NCBI GenBank assembly: GCA_017525855.1
Contig: JAFXSE010000003.1
Location: 62,001-126,000, forward strand
Source of the DNA: Bacilli bacterium
Lineage (GTDB): Bacteria > Bacillota > Bacilli > RF39 > UBA660
Length of the DNA stretch: 64,000 bases
Direction of reading: 5' to 3'
The notes beneath the pieces were generated by a model that did no database searches, was not told the origin of the DNA, and saw only the letters and a program-made list of their open reading frames with translations. The translations under genes were made by a program, and so were the position numbers. Of the stretch, positions 6,215 through 12,296 are shown piece by piece; within the stretch, counting starts at the first letter, position 1; each line of letters starts with the position of its first letter.

Positions 6215-6580
6215 TTAGTCTTTAATTTTCACAAGTTCATAAATGTTAATTGGAAAGCGTCTTTGTTCTGTTCCTGTAATTTTATAAACTCTATGTTTAT
6301 CAATAGACATAATATATTTTACAATTCTTCCTATATCTTTACCTGATTCTGCTTCTGGATCAGTAACTTTTCTATTTAGATGATATTGGTATATATAATC
6401 TAATGGTGTATATGACCAATCTCTAAATTTACCTCCAACAAGATCAGATGTAGTAAATTGTTTTTTATAAGTAAGTGCTCCTTGAATCATACCATTTACA
6501 AAAGTTATTAATTCAGCTTGTTGCATTGGTGTTAATGATTCAAATGCACTAGACTTCTGAGTTGTAGAATTTATGATCAT
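6215..6580 (-). CDS. hypothetical protein inside the tRNA cluster
   Basis: The 121-residue protein (MIINSTTQKSSAFESL) has a helical N-terminus, then FRDWSYTPLDYIYQYHLN and GKDIGRIVKYIMSIDKHRVYKI. No family is recognised. AAGGAGAAAATATC before the ATG is a strong ribosome binding site. The context is entirely RNA genes. Confidence 0.7.
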   Translation of the reverse strand: MIINSTTQKSSAFESLTPMQQAELITFVNGMIQGALTYKKQFTTSDLVGGKFRDWSYTPLDYIYQYHLNRKVTDPEAESGKDIGRIVKYIMSIDKHRVYKITGTEQRRFPINIYELVKIKD

Positions 6581-6674
6581 GATATTTTCTCCTTTTCTGT
6601 TATGATCAAAATTAAAACAAAATTTATTAAATGAGAAATAGATTATTTAATGACTCCTATTTCAAAAAGTCAAT

Positions 6675-6751
6675 TGGCAGACCGTACAGGACTCAAACCT
6701 GTGACACCAAACTTAGAAGGTTTGTGCTCTATTCACCTGAGCTAACGGTCT
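6675..6751 (-). tRNA. tRNA-Arg (UCU)
   Basis: Acceptor AGACCGT/ACGGTCT, anticodon arm CAAAC-CTTCTAA-GTTTG, T-arm ACAGG-TTTGAGT-CCTGT (position 56 is T), encoded GCCA. Reads AGA, the main arginine codon in this genome. Confidence 0.94.
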
Positions 6752-6761
6752 ATAAAAAATG

Positions 6762-6882
6762 TTTTGGGATAGGTAGTGGTACACATCTACGTACGTGACT
6801 CTTTTGTGCCTGAAAGACTTATGGTATAAAACCTGCTAGTTCGGTCTGACCATCATAACATTACTGATATGACATCCCAAAA
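6762..6882 (-). ncRNA. stem-closed RNA unit, about 121 nt
   Basis: TTTTGGGAT (6762-6770) pairs with ATCCCAAAA (6874-6882). Inside are GTAG/CTAC and GGT/ACC hairpins, the CAGACCGAAC element (6839-6848) shared with 4276-4285, and the element at 6852-6875 shared with 3966-3989. No open frame. It is a good candidate for an independently folded RNA. Confidence 0.5.
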
Positions 6883-6887
6883 AAAGT

Positions 6888-7012
6888 TTGTAGTTTTTAT
6901 AACGATCCATAGTTATACAAATATAACTTCTTTAGAGATACTACTGAGCAATGTTCGTTAAAGGAATATATTTATTAAAGAGCTCTAAATCTTTTAATAA
7001 TATTTACTACAA
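6888..7012 (-). ncRNA. stem-closed RNA unit, about 125 nt
   Basis: TTGTAGT (6888-6894) pairs with ACTACAA (7006-7012), starting six bases after the previous unit ends. An inner TATTAAAGAGC/GCTCTAAATCTTTTAATA-type pairing is visible. The size and end-pairing match the units at 4227 and 6762, though the sequence is mostly different. Confidence 0.4.
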
Positions 7013-7029
7013 CCTTCTCAGCAGTTTAT

Positions 7030-7121
7030 TGGCGGAGGATGAGTGATTCGAACACTCGGTGGCATATTTCATCCACGACGGTTTTCAAGACCGCTCCATT
7101 AAGCCGCTCTGGCAATCCTCC
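7030..7121 (-). tRNA. tRNA-Ser (UGA)
   Basis: Class II tRNA of 92 nt: acceptor GGAGGAT/ATCCTCC, anticodon arm CGGT-CTTGAAA-ACCG, long variable arm, T-arm GAGTG-TTCGAAT-CACTC, encoded GCCA. A GAATGTAA/TTACATTC hairpin (7131-7169) separates it from the next tRNA. Confidence 0.95.
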
Positions 7122-7184
7122 AGAGGCGAAAGAATGTAACGGTTTAATGCTTTTCAGGAATTACATTCTTCCATAAAATTTATA

Positions 7185-7261
7185 TGGTACTGCGAAATAG
7201 ACTTGAACTATTGACCCCTGCCTTATCAGAGCAGTGCTCTAACCAACTGAGCTACCGCAGT
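7185..7261 (-). tRNA. tRNA-Ile (GAU)
   Basis: Acceptor ACTGCGG/TCGCAGT, anticodon arm CTGCT-CTGATAA-GGCAG, T-arm AATAG-TTCAAGT-CTATT, encoded ACCA. Together with the UAU species the phage covers all isoleucine codons. Confidence 0.95.
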
Positions 7262-7266
7262 ATTTA

Positions 7267-7342
7267 TGGTACAGGATGACAGGTTCGAACTGCCGACCCT
7301 CTCGGTGTAAACGAGATGCTCTTCCAACTGAGCTAATCCTGT
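7267..7342 (-). tRNA. tRNA-Val (UAC)
   Basis: Acceptor ACAGGAT/ATCCTGT, anticodon arm TCTCG-TTTACAC-CGAGA, T-arm GGCAG-TTCGAAC-CTGTC, encoded ACCA. It lies immediately downstream of a promoter-like block and is probably the first gene of the tRNA transcript. Confidence 0.95.
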
Positions 7343-7345
7343 ACA

Positions 7346-7440
7346 CTCAATATTATTTCTTATTTACGATGTCTTTATAACGTCACTCAAGAACAATTAT
7401 ACATATAGAATATATTTTTCATTATGTAAAACCGTAATTT
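7346..7440 (-). promoter_or_regulatory. promoter region of the tRNA cluster (copy 1)
   Basis: On the minus strand AAATTACGGTTTTAC (7426-7440) is followed 45 bases on by GTTATAA, ACATCGTAAATA and ATAATATT (7346-7381), ending just before tRNA-Val. The same two blocks with nearly the same spacing recur at 9304-9394. Conservation of both blocks in non-coding DNA, and an ATAATATT box at the right distance, indicate a strong promoter for stable RNA. Confidence 0.6.
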
Positions 7441-7443
7441 CGT

Positions 7444-7476
7444 AAAAAAAATCCGCTAATTTTTTATTTTAGCGGG
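7444..7476 (-). terminator. intrinsic terminator
   Basis: On the minus strand CCGCTAA ... TTAGCGG arms (7453-7459, 7469-7475) are followed by eight T residues. It ends the transcript that carries the acyl carrier protein gene and insulates it from the tRNA promoter. Confidence 0.85.
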
Positions 7477-7585
7477 TTTAATCTTCTTTTTTATGATAAT
7501 TTCAAGTAAAACTAAACCCTCAGCCTTGTTCTCTAGGTTGATTATCTGAGTTTAAATATGTTACTATCATTATCATCATGTTTTT

Positions 7586-7592
7586 ATAGAAC
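7586..7592 (-). promoter_or_regulatory. GTTCTAT-type motif
   Basis: The minus strand reads ATAGTTCTATAAAAAC between the acyl carrier protein stop and the terminator at 7444. It matches the recurrent promoter motif, but only a short untranslated segment with a CTCAG/CTGAG hairpin lies downstream. Confidence 0.35.
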
Positions 7593-7602
7593 TATTTATT
7601 TT

Positions 7603-7836
7603 TTAATTTTTATGTAAATATTCGATAATATCTTGAACTGTTTTAAAATTTTCTGAATCTTTATCTGGAATTTCTATACCAAATTCATCTTCTAAAGCCA
7701 TTACTAATTCAATAGAATCTAAACTATCTGCTCCTAAATCATCCGTTAAATATGAAGTTTCTTTAATTTTAGATTCTTCAATACCTAGATGTTTTGCAAT
7801 AATATGTTTTACTGTTTTATTAATGTCTTGTTTCAT
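7603..7836 (-). CDS. acpP: acyl carrier protein
   Basis: The 77-residue length and acidic four-helix pattern are those of bacterial AcpP. The phosphopantetheine attachment motif [10 protein letters not shown] is intact with Ser38. The following [12 protein letters not shown] helix, which docks partner enzymes, is also typical. It normally carries fatty-acyl intermediates. A phage copy could redirect fatty-acid or lipid synthesis, or serve as a carrier for an acyltransferase. It sits alone amid RNA genes, with a terminator downstream. Start and end are unambiguous, and no ketosynthase or acyltransferase gene is visible nearby. Confidence 0.95.
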   Translation of the reverse strand: MKQDINKTVKHIIAKHLGIEESKIKETSYLTDDLGADSLDSIELVMALEDEFGIEIPDKDSENFKTVQDIIEYLHKN

Positions 7837-7860
7837 TTTATCACCTTATAAAAAATGTTA

Positions 7861-8340
7861 CCGATTCTTTAAGCTCGTTAGGTAAGCCGTCTTGATAATG
7901 ACCACTCCTTATATTCCCTTAATGTTAAAGACGGGCCGGTTTTGGGAATTGCCTAATAACCATATAATTGGTATTTTGCACATAGAGGCATCTCGGTATT
8001 TCCTTTTGCCCTTACGGACATTGATATATAAAACTTGGCTGAAGGATTCCTGACTACCTTCAAGCAGTATATTAAGCACATTATTCAGTCACTTCCACGT
8101 AAGTTAGCTATTCTTACGCTATTGTAGGAAGGTAGGATTGATTACCTACAAACGGATACAGATATCAGCATTCTCCAACACGATTTGTCCGTTTCTTACG
8201 TCACTAAAGGTTGGCCAACCCTTGCTATTTCAACCTTATGCTTCTTAATGTCTGGCAACTACATAACAAACTTTTCAGTAATGTTACATATCTCTTTATC
8301 AGCTATCAACCAATTATTTAGAGAAAGCCAAATTTTATAT
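7861..8340 (-). ncRNA. long structured gene-free stretch
   Basis: About 480 bases hold no credible gene but many hairpins: TTAGGTAA/TTGCCTAA (7879-7956) enclosing GCCGTCTT/AAGACGGGC, GAAGG/CCTTC (8041-8061), TGACT/AGTCA, CGTAAG/CTTACG, TGTAGG/CCTACA, and AACGGA/TCCGTT. GC content is visibly higher than in the surrounding genes, as expected for stable RNA in an AT-rich genome. I found no RNase P, tmRNA or group I intron signature. One or several RNAs between the acyl carrier protein gene and tRNA-Met are likely. Confidence 0.5.
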
Positions 8341-8416
8341 TGGTTGCGGGAGATGGACTTAAACCACCGACCTCTAGGTTATGAGCCTAGCCAGCTACCA
8401 CTGCTTACATCCCGCT
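8341..8416 (-). tRNA. tRNA-Met (CAU), initiator-like
   Basis: Anticodon arm CTAGG-CTCATAA-CCTAG, T-loop TTTAAGT, and a 3' end CCCGCAACCA identical to that of bacterial initiator tRNA. Positions 1 and 72 are both A, so the first pair is open, a hallmark of initiators. The third anticodon-stem G-C pair is replaced by A-T. An elongator reading is less likely. Confidence 0.88.
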
Positions 8417-8578
8417 ATAATATAAAGTCATTTCTTTCAAAATTAGATCTTTTTTACCCTCTAAGCTGCTTAAGACAAATGACAAGACTAGCAGTATTAT
8501 ATTTAACATAATATTTTTATATATTATATAACTTCTCAATATAATAGCATAGTATGAAGTTAACTATGGTTACAATAC
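8417..8578. other. gap without recognisable feature
   Basis: About 160 AT-rich bases between tRNA-Met and tRNA-Ser. I see no gene, strong hairpin or promoter motif copy. Confidence 0.5.
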
Positions 8579-8671
8579 TGGCGGATACTGTAGGGCTCGA
8601 ACCTACGCGAGATGTTGCCAACTCCTAACGGTTTAGCAAACCGTCCTCTTCACCAACTTGAGTAAGTATCC
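8579..8671 (-). tRNA. tRNA-Ser (GCU)
   Basis: Class II tRNA of 93 nt: acceptor GGATACT/AGTATCC, anticodon arm ACGGT-TTGCTAA-ACCGT, long variable arm, T-arm GTAGG-TTCGAGC-CCTAC, encoded GCCA. Confidence 0.95.
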
Positions 8672-8700
8672 AAAAAGGAGGAAATTAATCCTCCAAAAAA
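8672..8700 (-). terminator. intrinsic terminator
   Basis: GGAGGA (8677-8682) and TCCTCC (8689-8694) form a tight hairpin followed on the minus strand by five T residues. It lies between the gene at 8705-9016 and tRNA-Ser, so it may separate mRNA from the tRNA part. Confidence 0.7.
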
Positions 8701-8704
8701 AAGA

Positions 8705-9016
8705 TTATTTTTTATTCTTTTTAACTTCTTCTTTTTTCTTGAATTTTGATTTAATCCAATTATAAAGACAAACTAAACTTTTCCAAATCATCTTTAAAGT
8801 AGATGTAACAAAATCAATAAGAAAAGATTTCAGAATTTCATACATACCAACTACAATTGCTTTAATCCAAGCCCAAAAAGCTTTGGCAAAAATTACAATT
8901 GGTTCTTTAATCAGATGAAAAGAAGTTGAAAATAAATTTCTAATTGCTTTCCATCCAGCAGTAGAAAAAGCTTTGAGACTTTTCCACCATTCTTTTAAAA
9001 TTTCTTTAAATGTCAT
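8705..9016 (-). CDS. tryptophan-rich amphipathic/membrane protein
   Basis: The 103-residue protein has two or three long amphipathic or hydrophobic helices rich in Trp and Phe (EWWKSLKAFSTAGWKAI, then IVIFAKAFWAWIKAIVVGMY), ending in a lysine-rich tail (KSKFKKKEEVKKNKK). This layout suggests membrane association, and a holin-like role is possible. No family is recognised. GAGGAAAAC precedes the ATG. Confidence 0.65.
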   Translation of the reverse strand: MTFKEILKEWWKSLKAFSTAGWKAIRNLFSTSFHLIKEPIVIFAKAFWAWIKAIVVGMYEILKSFLIDFVTSTLKMIWKSLVCLYNWIKSKFKKKEEVKKNKK

Positions 9017-9039
9017 GTTTTCCTCTTATTAAAAAGATT

Positions 9040-9303
9040 AAAAAATTGATTGATTAAAACTTTGTAGTCGTGATTAGCGTTAAGCAAGGTTAGGTCAACA
9101 AGTCTTTAGTATATCACAGCTTAACTAAAGAAAATTCCTATTAGCCTTTTCGATGGTTGCTTCTATCATCTGTGTATTAGACTTACATAATCAATCTTCT
9201 GCACGACCAGAATTGTACTACTCCCATTAATAAATGCTGGTGGTTAATTCCACAAACAGAGAATTGTGCTGTGCTAAGCCTGAAGCCTCCGGAGTCTGTA
9301 ATT
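9040..9303 (-). ncRNA. structured gene-free stretch behind a conserved promoter block
   Basis: About 260 bases lack an open frame. Hairpins include a CTCCGGAG palindrome at the promoter-proximal end, CCAG/CTGG and GATGG/CATC. Two mutually exclusive pairs are visible: GTTAAGC (9079-9085) with GCTTAAC (9119-9125), and CTTTAGT (9104-9110) with ACTAAAG (9124-9130). Because the promoter block at 9304 also drives tRNAs elsewhere, this is probably an abundant small RNA or a long leader of the gene at 8705-9016. Confidence 0.5.
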
Positions 9304-9394
9304 CTTAATATTATCTCATATTTACGATGTATTATAACTTCAAATTTATTATACTTTATATATTAATTTATTATAAAGTAAAACCGTAATTTTA
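9304..9394 (-). promoter_or_regulatory. promoter region (copy 2)
   Basis: AAAATTACGGTTTTAC (9379-9394, minus strand) and, 41 bases on, GTTATAA, ACATCGTAAATA and ATAATATT (9304-9338) repeat the arrangement seen before tRNA-Val at 7346-7440. It reads toward the structured stretch at 9040-9303. Confidence 0.6.
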
Positions 9395-9400
9395 TAGAAC
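9394..9400 (-). promoter_or_regulatory. GTTCTAT-type motif
   Basis: The minus strand reads CTAGTTCTATAAAATTACGG, placing the recurrent motif directly upstream of promoter block copy 2, so two promoter classes may be stacked here. Confidence 0.45.
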
Positions 9401-9426
9401 TAGTAATAAATTAATTTTTTAAAATA

Positions 9427-9903
9427 TTATTCACGACCTTTATTTCGTTTGATCATTTGTACTTTTTCTTTTTTAGCTCTAATCTTTTCATTTTCATATT
9501 CTTTTCTCATATTTTTAGAAATACGATCTGCTTTTTTATTAAAATGTGAAAGAACTGTACCATCTTGGCAATGTCCTTTAACATGAAATAATGTGTATTG
9601 ATAGGCTTCCATTAAATTTTGTATTTTTTTAACTATTGCTTCTTCATTTTCCCTATAATGATTAAATCTAATTGCTTGTATTGCATAAGTAGAGTCTGTT
9701 AATATTGTTACCTTTTCATTCTTTTGTAATAAATCTTGTGTATCATCTATTGCATATATAATTGCTAATAATTCTGCAGTATTATTATCAGATTGATCTA
9801 TAATTATTCCATGACTATATAATTCTTTATCTCGAGCTGTTGTTGCAACATAACCTAATCCAGATATCCCTCCTCTAGTACTAGCGTCTGTATAAACTCG
9901 CAT
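9427..9903 (-). CDS. ribonuclease HI family protein
   Basis: The 158-residue protein has the RNase H acidic residues in order: Asp6 in VYTDAS, Glu44 in NTAELLAI, Asp70 in LTDSTYA, and Asp126 in NKKADRIS. The HVKGH turn at 107-111 is where the family's flexible loop lies. RNase H cleaves RNA in RNA-DNA hybrids, and phage versions remove lagging-strand primers. The C-terminal tail is lysine-rich and unordered. It opens a run of small minus-strand genes and has no obvious partner nearby. Confidence 0.9.
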   Translation of the reverse strand: MRVYTDASTRGGISGLGYVATTARDKELYSHGIIIDQSDNNTAELLAIIYAIDDTQDLLQKNEKVTILTDSTYAIQAIRFNHYRENEEAIVKKIQNLMEAYQYTLFHVKGHCQDGTVLSHFNKKADRISKNMRKEYENEKIRAKKEKVQMIKRNKGRE

Positions 9904-9923
9904 ATTTTACTCCATTCTATTAA

Positions 9924-10109
9924 CTAGTCAAGAATAGTTTTTTCTATTTCATTTTTAATATCCTTTTCAATATGTATCTTTTCTATTGTAGAATTTAATT
10001 TTGTCCAAAAACCAGACGTACAAGAAACTATAGTACCATAAATAGCAATTAATGATACTATAATTGTTAATATTGATTCAATTATTTCTAATTTTTCTTT
10101 AAATTTCAT
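9924..10109 (-). CDS. small single-pass membrane protein
   Basis: This 61-residue protein has one hydrophobic helix (ILTIIVSLIAIYGTIVS) and a charged C-terminal helix. Its start overlaps the stop of the preceding gene by 4 bases (ATGA-type coupling). Function unknown. Confidence 0.6.
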   Translation of the reverse strand: MKFKEKLEIIESILTIIVSLIAIYGTIVSCTSGFWTKLNSTIEKIHIEKDIKNEIEKTILD

Positions 10110-10327
10110 TTTTTAATATAAAAATATTTTGTATAAACTCTTACATTTTCATGATATTCTAACATTAATGGCTTCCAATCTATACTTTGACACTTTAAAA
10201 TAAAGTTACATTTTTTATTTAAAGCATCTTCAGTACATTCAGATATTTGAAAAGTTAAATAATTCCATGATTCTTTTAATATTGTTTTAGCATAATCTTC
10301 ATTTTCATAATATATTACTTCACTCAT
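10106..10327 (-). CDS. small hypothetical protein
   Basis: The frame gives 73 residues from the ATG at 10325-10327 (MSEVIYYENEDYAKTIL). A TTG four codons upstream is a weaker start. It is acidic and aromatic-rich. Unknown function, translationally coupled to the membrane protein downstream. Confidence 0.6.
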   Translation of the reverse strand: MSEVIYYENEDYAKTILKESWNYLTFQISECTEDALNKKCNFILKCQSIDWKPLMLEYHENVRVYTKYFYIKK

Positions 10328-10340
10328 ATTTTTGTCCAAA

Positions 10341-10378
10341 TAAAAATGATCACTAAATTATAGAACTTAGTGATCATT
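10341..10378 (-). terminator. intrinsic terminator with promoter motif in its loop
   Basis: A 12-pair stem (AATGATCACTAA, 10345-10356; TTAGTGATCATT, 10367-10378) is followed on the minus strand by TTTTTATTT. The loop contains AGTTCTATAA, a copy of the recurrent promoter motif. Confidence 0.75.
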
Positions 10379-10401
10379 CTAGGTATAAAGTGATTCAAAA
10401 T

Positions 10402-10575
10402 TTAATTTTTAAGTCTAACAACATCAGACCAGGCAAGAATTTTACCATCTTCTGTTAATGCTGTTTTAGCTTCATCTTCTGTTTTAAAAGTTTTAGCTTT
10501 GAGTAAACCTTCCCAAGTATTATTTTCAGTAAGATAACAGTCATAATTTCTCTTTATATTTTTAATTACGAACAT
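10402..10575 (-). CDS. small hypothetical protein (57 aa)
   Basis: The short frame MFVIKNIKRNYDCYL ... ILAWSDVVRLKN has an excellent ribosome binding site (AAAGGAGTACTAATAT before the ATG) and ends 24 bases before a terminator. The pattern suggests a small beta protein with a KTFKTEDEAK turn. No family is recognised. Confidence 0.7.
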   Translation of the reverse strand: MFVIKNIKRNYDCYLTENNTWEGLLKAKTFKTEDEAKTALTEDGKILAWSDVVRLKN

Positions 10576-10589
10576 ATATTAGTACTCCT

Positions 10590-10961
10590 TTATCTTCCAT
10601 TAGATGTTTCTCTATCAATATGAATTTGCTGCTCTGATGTAGAACTATCATTTTGATGCTTAGCTAAATATTTTTCAATCGTATGATCAAGACGACGTAA
10701 CTTATAATCTTGAATTTCTTCAATTTCTTTAGGTTGAATATTAAAAATTTCTTTAATTTGTGCTAACATAATTTCTACATCAGCTACTTCTTCTACAATA
10801 TTTGTACGATTATCAGTTTCTCTATGTACATTTTCAAATAAAGCTGATTGTAATTCCATTAACTCTTCTAAAGCTTGCATTTTTTGATTTTGAGCACCAA
10901 AAACACTAATTACTCTATGAATAGTTCTTGTATTTTCAGGTTTCATATTTTCCTCTTTCAT
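10590..10961 (-). CDS. MazG-like nucleotide pyrophosphohydrolase
   Basis: The 123-residue all-helical protein carries the MazG-type metal-binding signature: EELMELQSAL at about 32-41 and then IVEEVADVEIMLAQI at about 55-69, the ExxE...ExxD arrangement. These enzymes hydrolyse (d)NTPs to monophosphates, and phage copies are thought to clear aberrant nucleotides or (p)ppGpp. The C-terminal tail is polar. An alternative ATG lies five codons in. The start overlaps the stop of the upstream membrane protein gene. Confidence 0.8.
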   Translation of the reverse strand: MKEENMKPENTRTIHRVISVFGAQNQKMQALEELMELQSALFENVHRETDNRTNIVEEVADVEIMLAQIKEIFNIQPKEIEEIQDYKLRRLDHTIEKYLAKHQNDSSTSEQQIHIDRETSNGR

Positions 10962-11161
10962 TTTATTACCTCAGAACATTGTAATGTTCCTGTTAAGTGA
11001 ATTTGTTTTTCTTGATTAGTACTATAAGCCATACAAAGCATAAATACAATTAATACAATATACCATATAATATGATCAAAAATTTTAATAAAGCCATTTA
11101 TAAAATTATTTTCAATTTTTTTATCTTTATTTTTTTCCCAATCTATTTCGCTTTTACTCAT
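10958..11161 (-). CDS. small single-pass membrane protein
   Basis: 67 residues with one strong transmembrane helix (IIWYIVLIVFMLCMAYS) after a charged N-terminus. It overlaps both neighbours by 4 bases, so it is translated in an operon with the GltD-like and MazG-like genes. Function unknown. Confidence 0.65.
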   Translation of the reverse strand: MSKSEIDWEKNKDKKIENNFINGFIKIFDHIIWYIVLIVFMLCMAYSTNQEKQIHLTGTLQCSEVIK

Positions 11162-12177
11162 ATATTTAATCCTTTTAGTTGGTCTAATGTTATAGCAATT
11201 GTTTCTATTGCAGATTTTCCAGGTATTATTTGAATCTCTTTTTCAGATAAATTTTCTAATATTATTGGTTCTCTACCTATTGCTATTACTACTTTATCAA
11301 AATCAAATTTTAAAGTATTATTATAAAAATTACCAATTACTGAATTATTTTCAATTTTTAAAGGTGTAAAGTTATCAATTATAGATATTTGTTTATTGAT
11401 TAATGTAATAAAATCTTTTTTATTAATCTGCATATCATATAAATTTCTTCTTACAAAAATTGTAGATTTACCTTCATTATATATCGCACAATCTAAAGCT
11501 ACATTTCCACCGCCTATAATAGCAATATTTTTATTTATAGGTGAATTAGCTAAATACTCATCATAATATATTACAGAAGAATCTATATCTATATCTAATT
11601 TTTTTGGTTTCATACCAATACAATAAATTACTTTATCATAATTTTTAATATCATTTATATCAAATTCTGATAAATATAAATTATCTATATAATGTTTTAA
11701 TTCTTCTATTTCCATATTTAAAACATTATTTGGTAGACGTTCTTCTGGTATAAAATTTAATTCACCACCTAATTGATTTTTTTCATATAAATCAATACGA
11801 TAACCTTTTCTATATAAAAACCAAGCTGCTGTTAATCCAGAAACACCACCACCGACTATAGCTATTTTTTTACCATTTTTAACAATTGTTTCTTTAGGTC
11901 TTTCTTGTTGAAATAATAAAATTTTTCTCCAAGTTTTAATATCTACATTATTCGGACAATGATTCATACAAAAATTATCTGGACATATATAACTGCAAAT
12001 CAAAGGAAATGGATGATTATCAAAAATATATTTATACATTTCTTCTTTACGATTTTCTTTATATAACATTATTACAGTATTCATAGAAAATCGCAATGGA
12101 CAATTTTTTGTACAAAGATTACATCCTATACATTTTAAATATTCATTATTATAATTGTGGTTAAAAACAGTTGTCAT
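11158..12177 (-). CDS. GltD-like NAD(P)H/FAD oxidoreductase with N-terminal Fe-S domain
   Basis: The N-terminal 80 residues hold eight cysteines (16, 19, 22, 26 and 61, 65, 70, 74) in the two-cluster pattern of GltD, NfnB and PreT proteins. An FAD-binding GGGVSG follows at 109-114 and an NAD(P)-binding GGGNVALD at 222-229. Those relatives pass electrons from NAD(P)H through FAD to Fe-S clusters and a partner subunit. At 339 residues it is about 100 shorter than GltD, so the second half is compacted. No large partner is visible, so it may act on host or phage redox enzymes, possibly including the radical-SAM proteins further right. Confidence 0.87.
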   Translation of the reverse strand: MTTVFNHNYNNEYLKCIGCNLCTKNCPLRFSMNTVIMLYKENRKEEMYKYIFDNHPFPLICSYICPDNFCMNHCPNNVDIKTWRKILLFQQERPKETIVKNGKKIAIVGGGVSGLTAAWFLYRKGYRIDLYEKNQLGGELNFIPEERLPNNVLNMEIEELKHYIDNLYLSEFDINDIKNYDKVIYCIGMKPKKLDIDIDSSVIYYDEYLANSPINKNIAIIGGGNVALDCAIYNEGKSTIFVRRNLYDMQINKKDFITLINKQISIIDNFTPLKIENNSVIGNFYNNTLKFDFDKVVIAIGREPIILENLSEKEIQIIPGKSAIETIAITLDQLKGLNI

Positions 12178-12293
12178 TTTAAATATTCCAAAAGTTCATT
12201 ATAGGATTCAATACAATTCAATGTACAAAATGTTAAAAAATTTGTACAAACAAATAAAATAACTAATACTAATAAAATAGTTTTTCTTTTCAT
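12174..12293 (-). CDS. tiny membrane protein (39 aa)
   Basis: MKRKTILLVLVILFVCTNFL and 19 more residues form a signal-anchor-type peptide. Its TGA stop overlaps the ATG of the oxidoreductase gene (ATGA). The start lies just after the GMP reductase stop, with AAAGG upstream. Intact reading frame and coupling argue it is real. Function unknown. Confidence 0.6.
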   Translation of the reverse strand: MKRKTILLVLVILFVCTNFLTFCTLNCIESYNELLEYLK

Positions 12294-12296
12294 TTA

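Noticed and set aside
7861..8340. Possible RNase P RNA, tmRNA or group I intron
   Set aside because: I found none of the conserved blocks: no tmRNA ends or tag frame, no RNase P GAGGAAAGUC-type core, and no intron P/Q/R/S set.
8185..8511. Plus-strand open frame of 108 codons
   Set aside because: It runs through tRNA-Met and the hairpin-rich stretch; the sequence is RNA-gene DNA and has no start signal.
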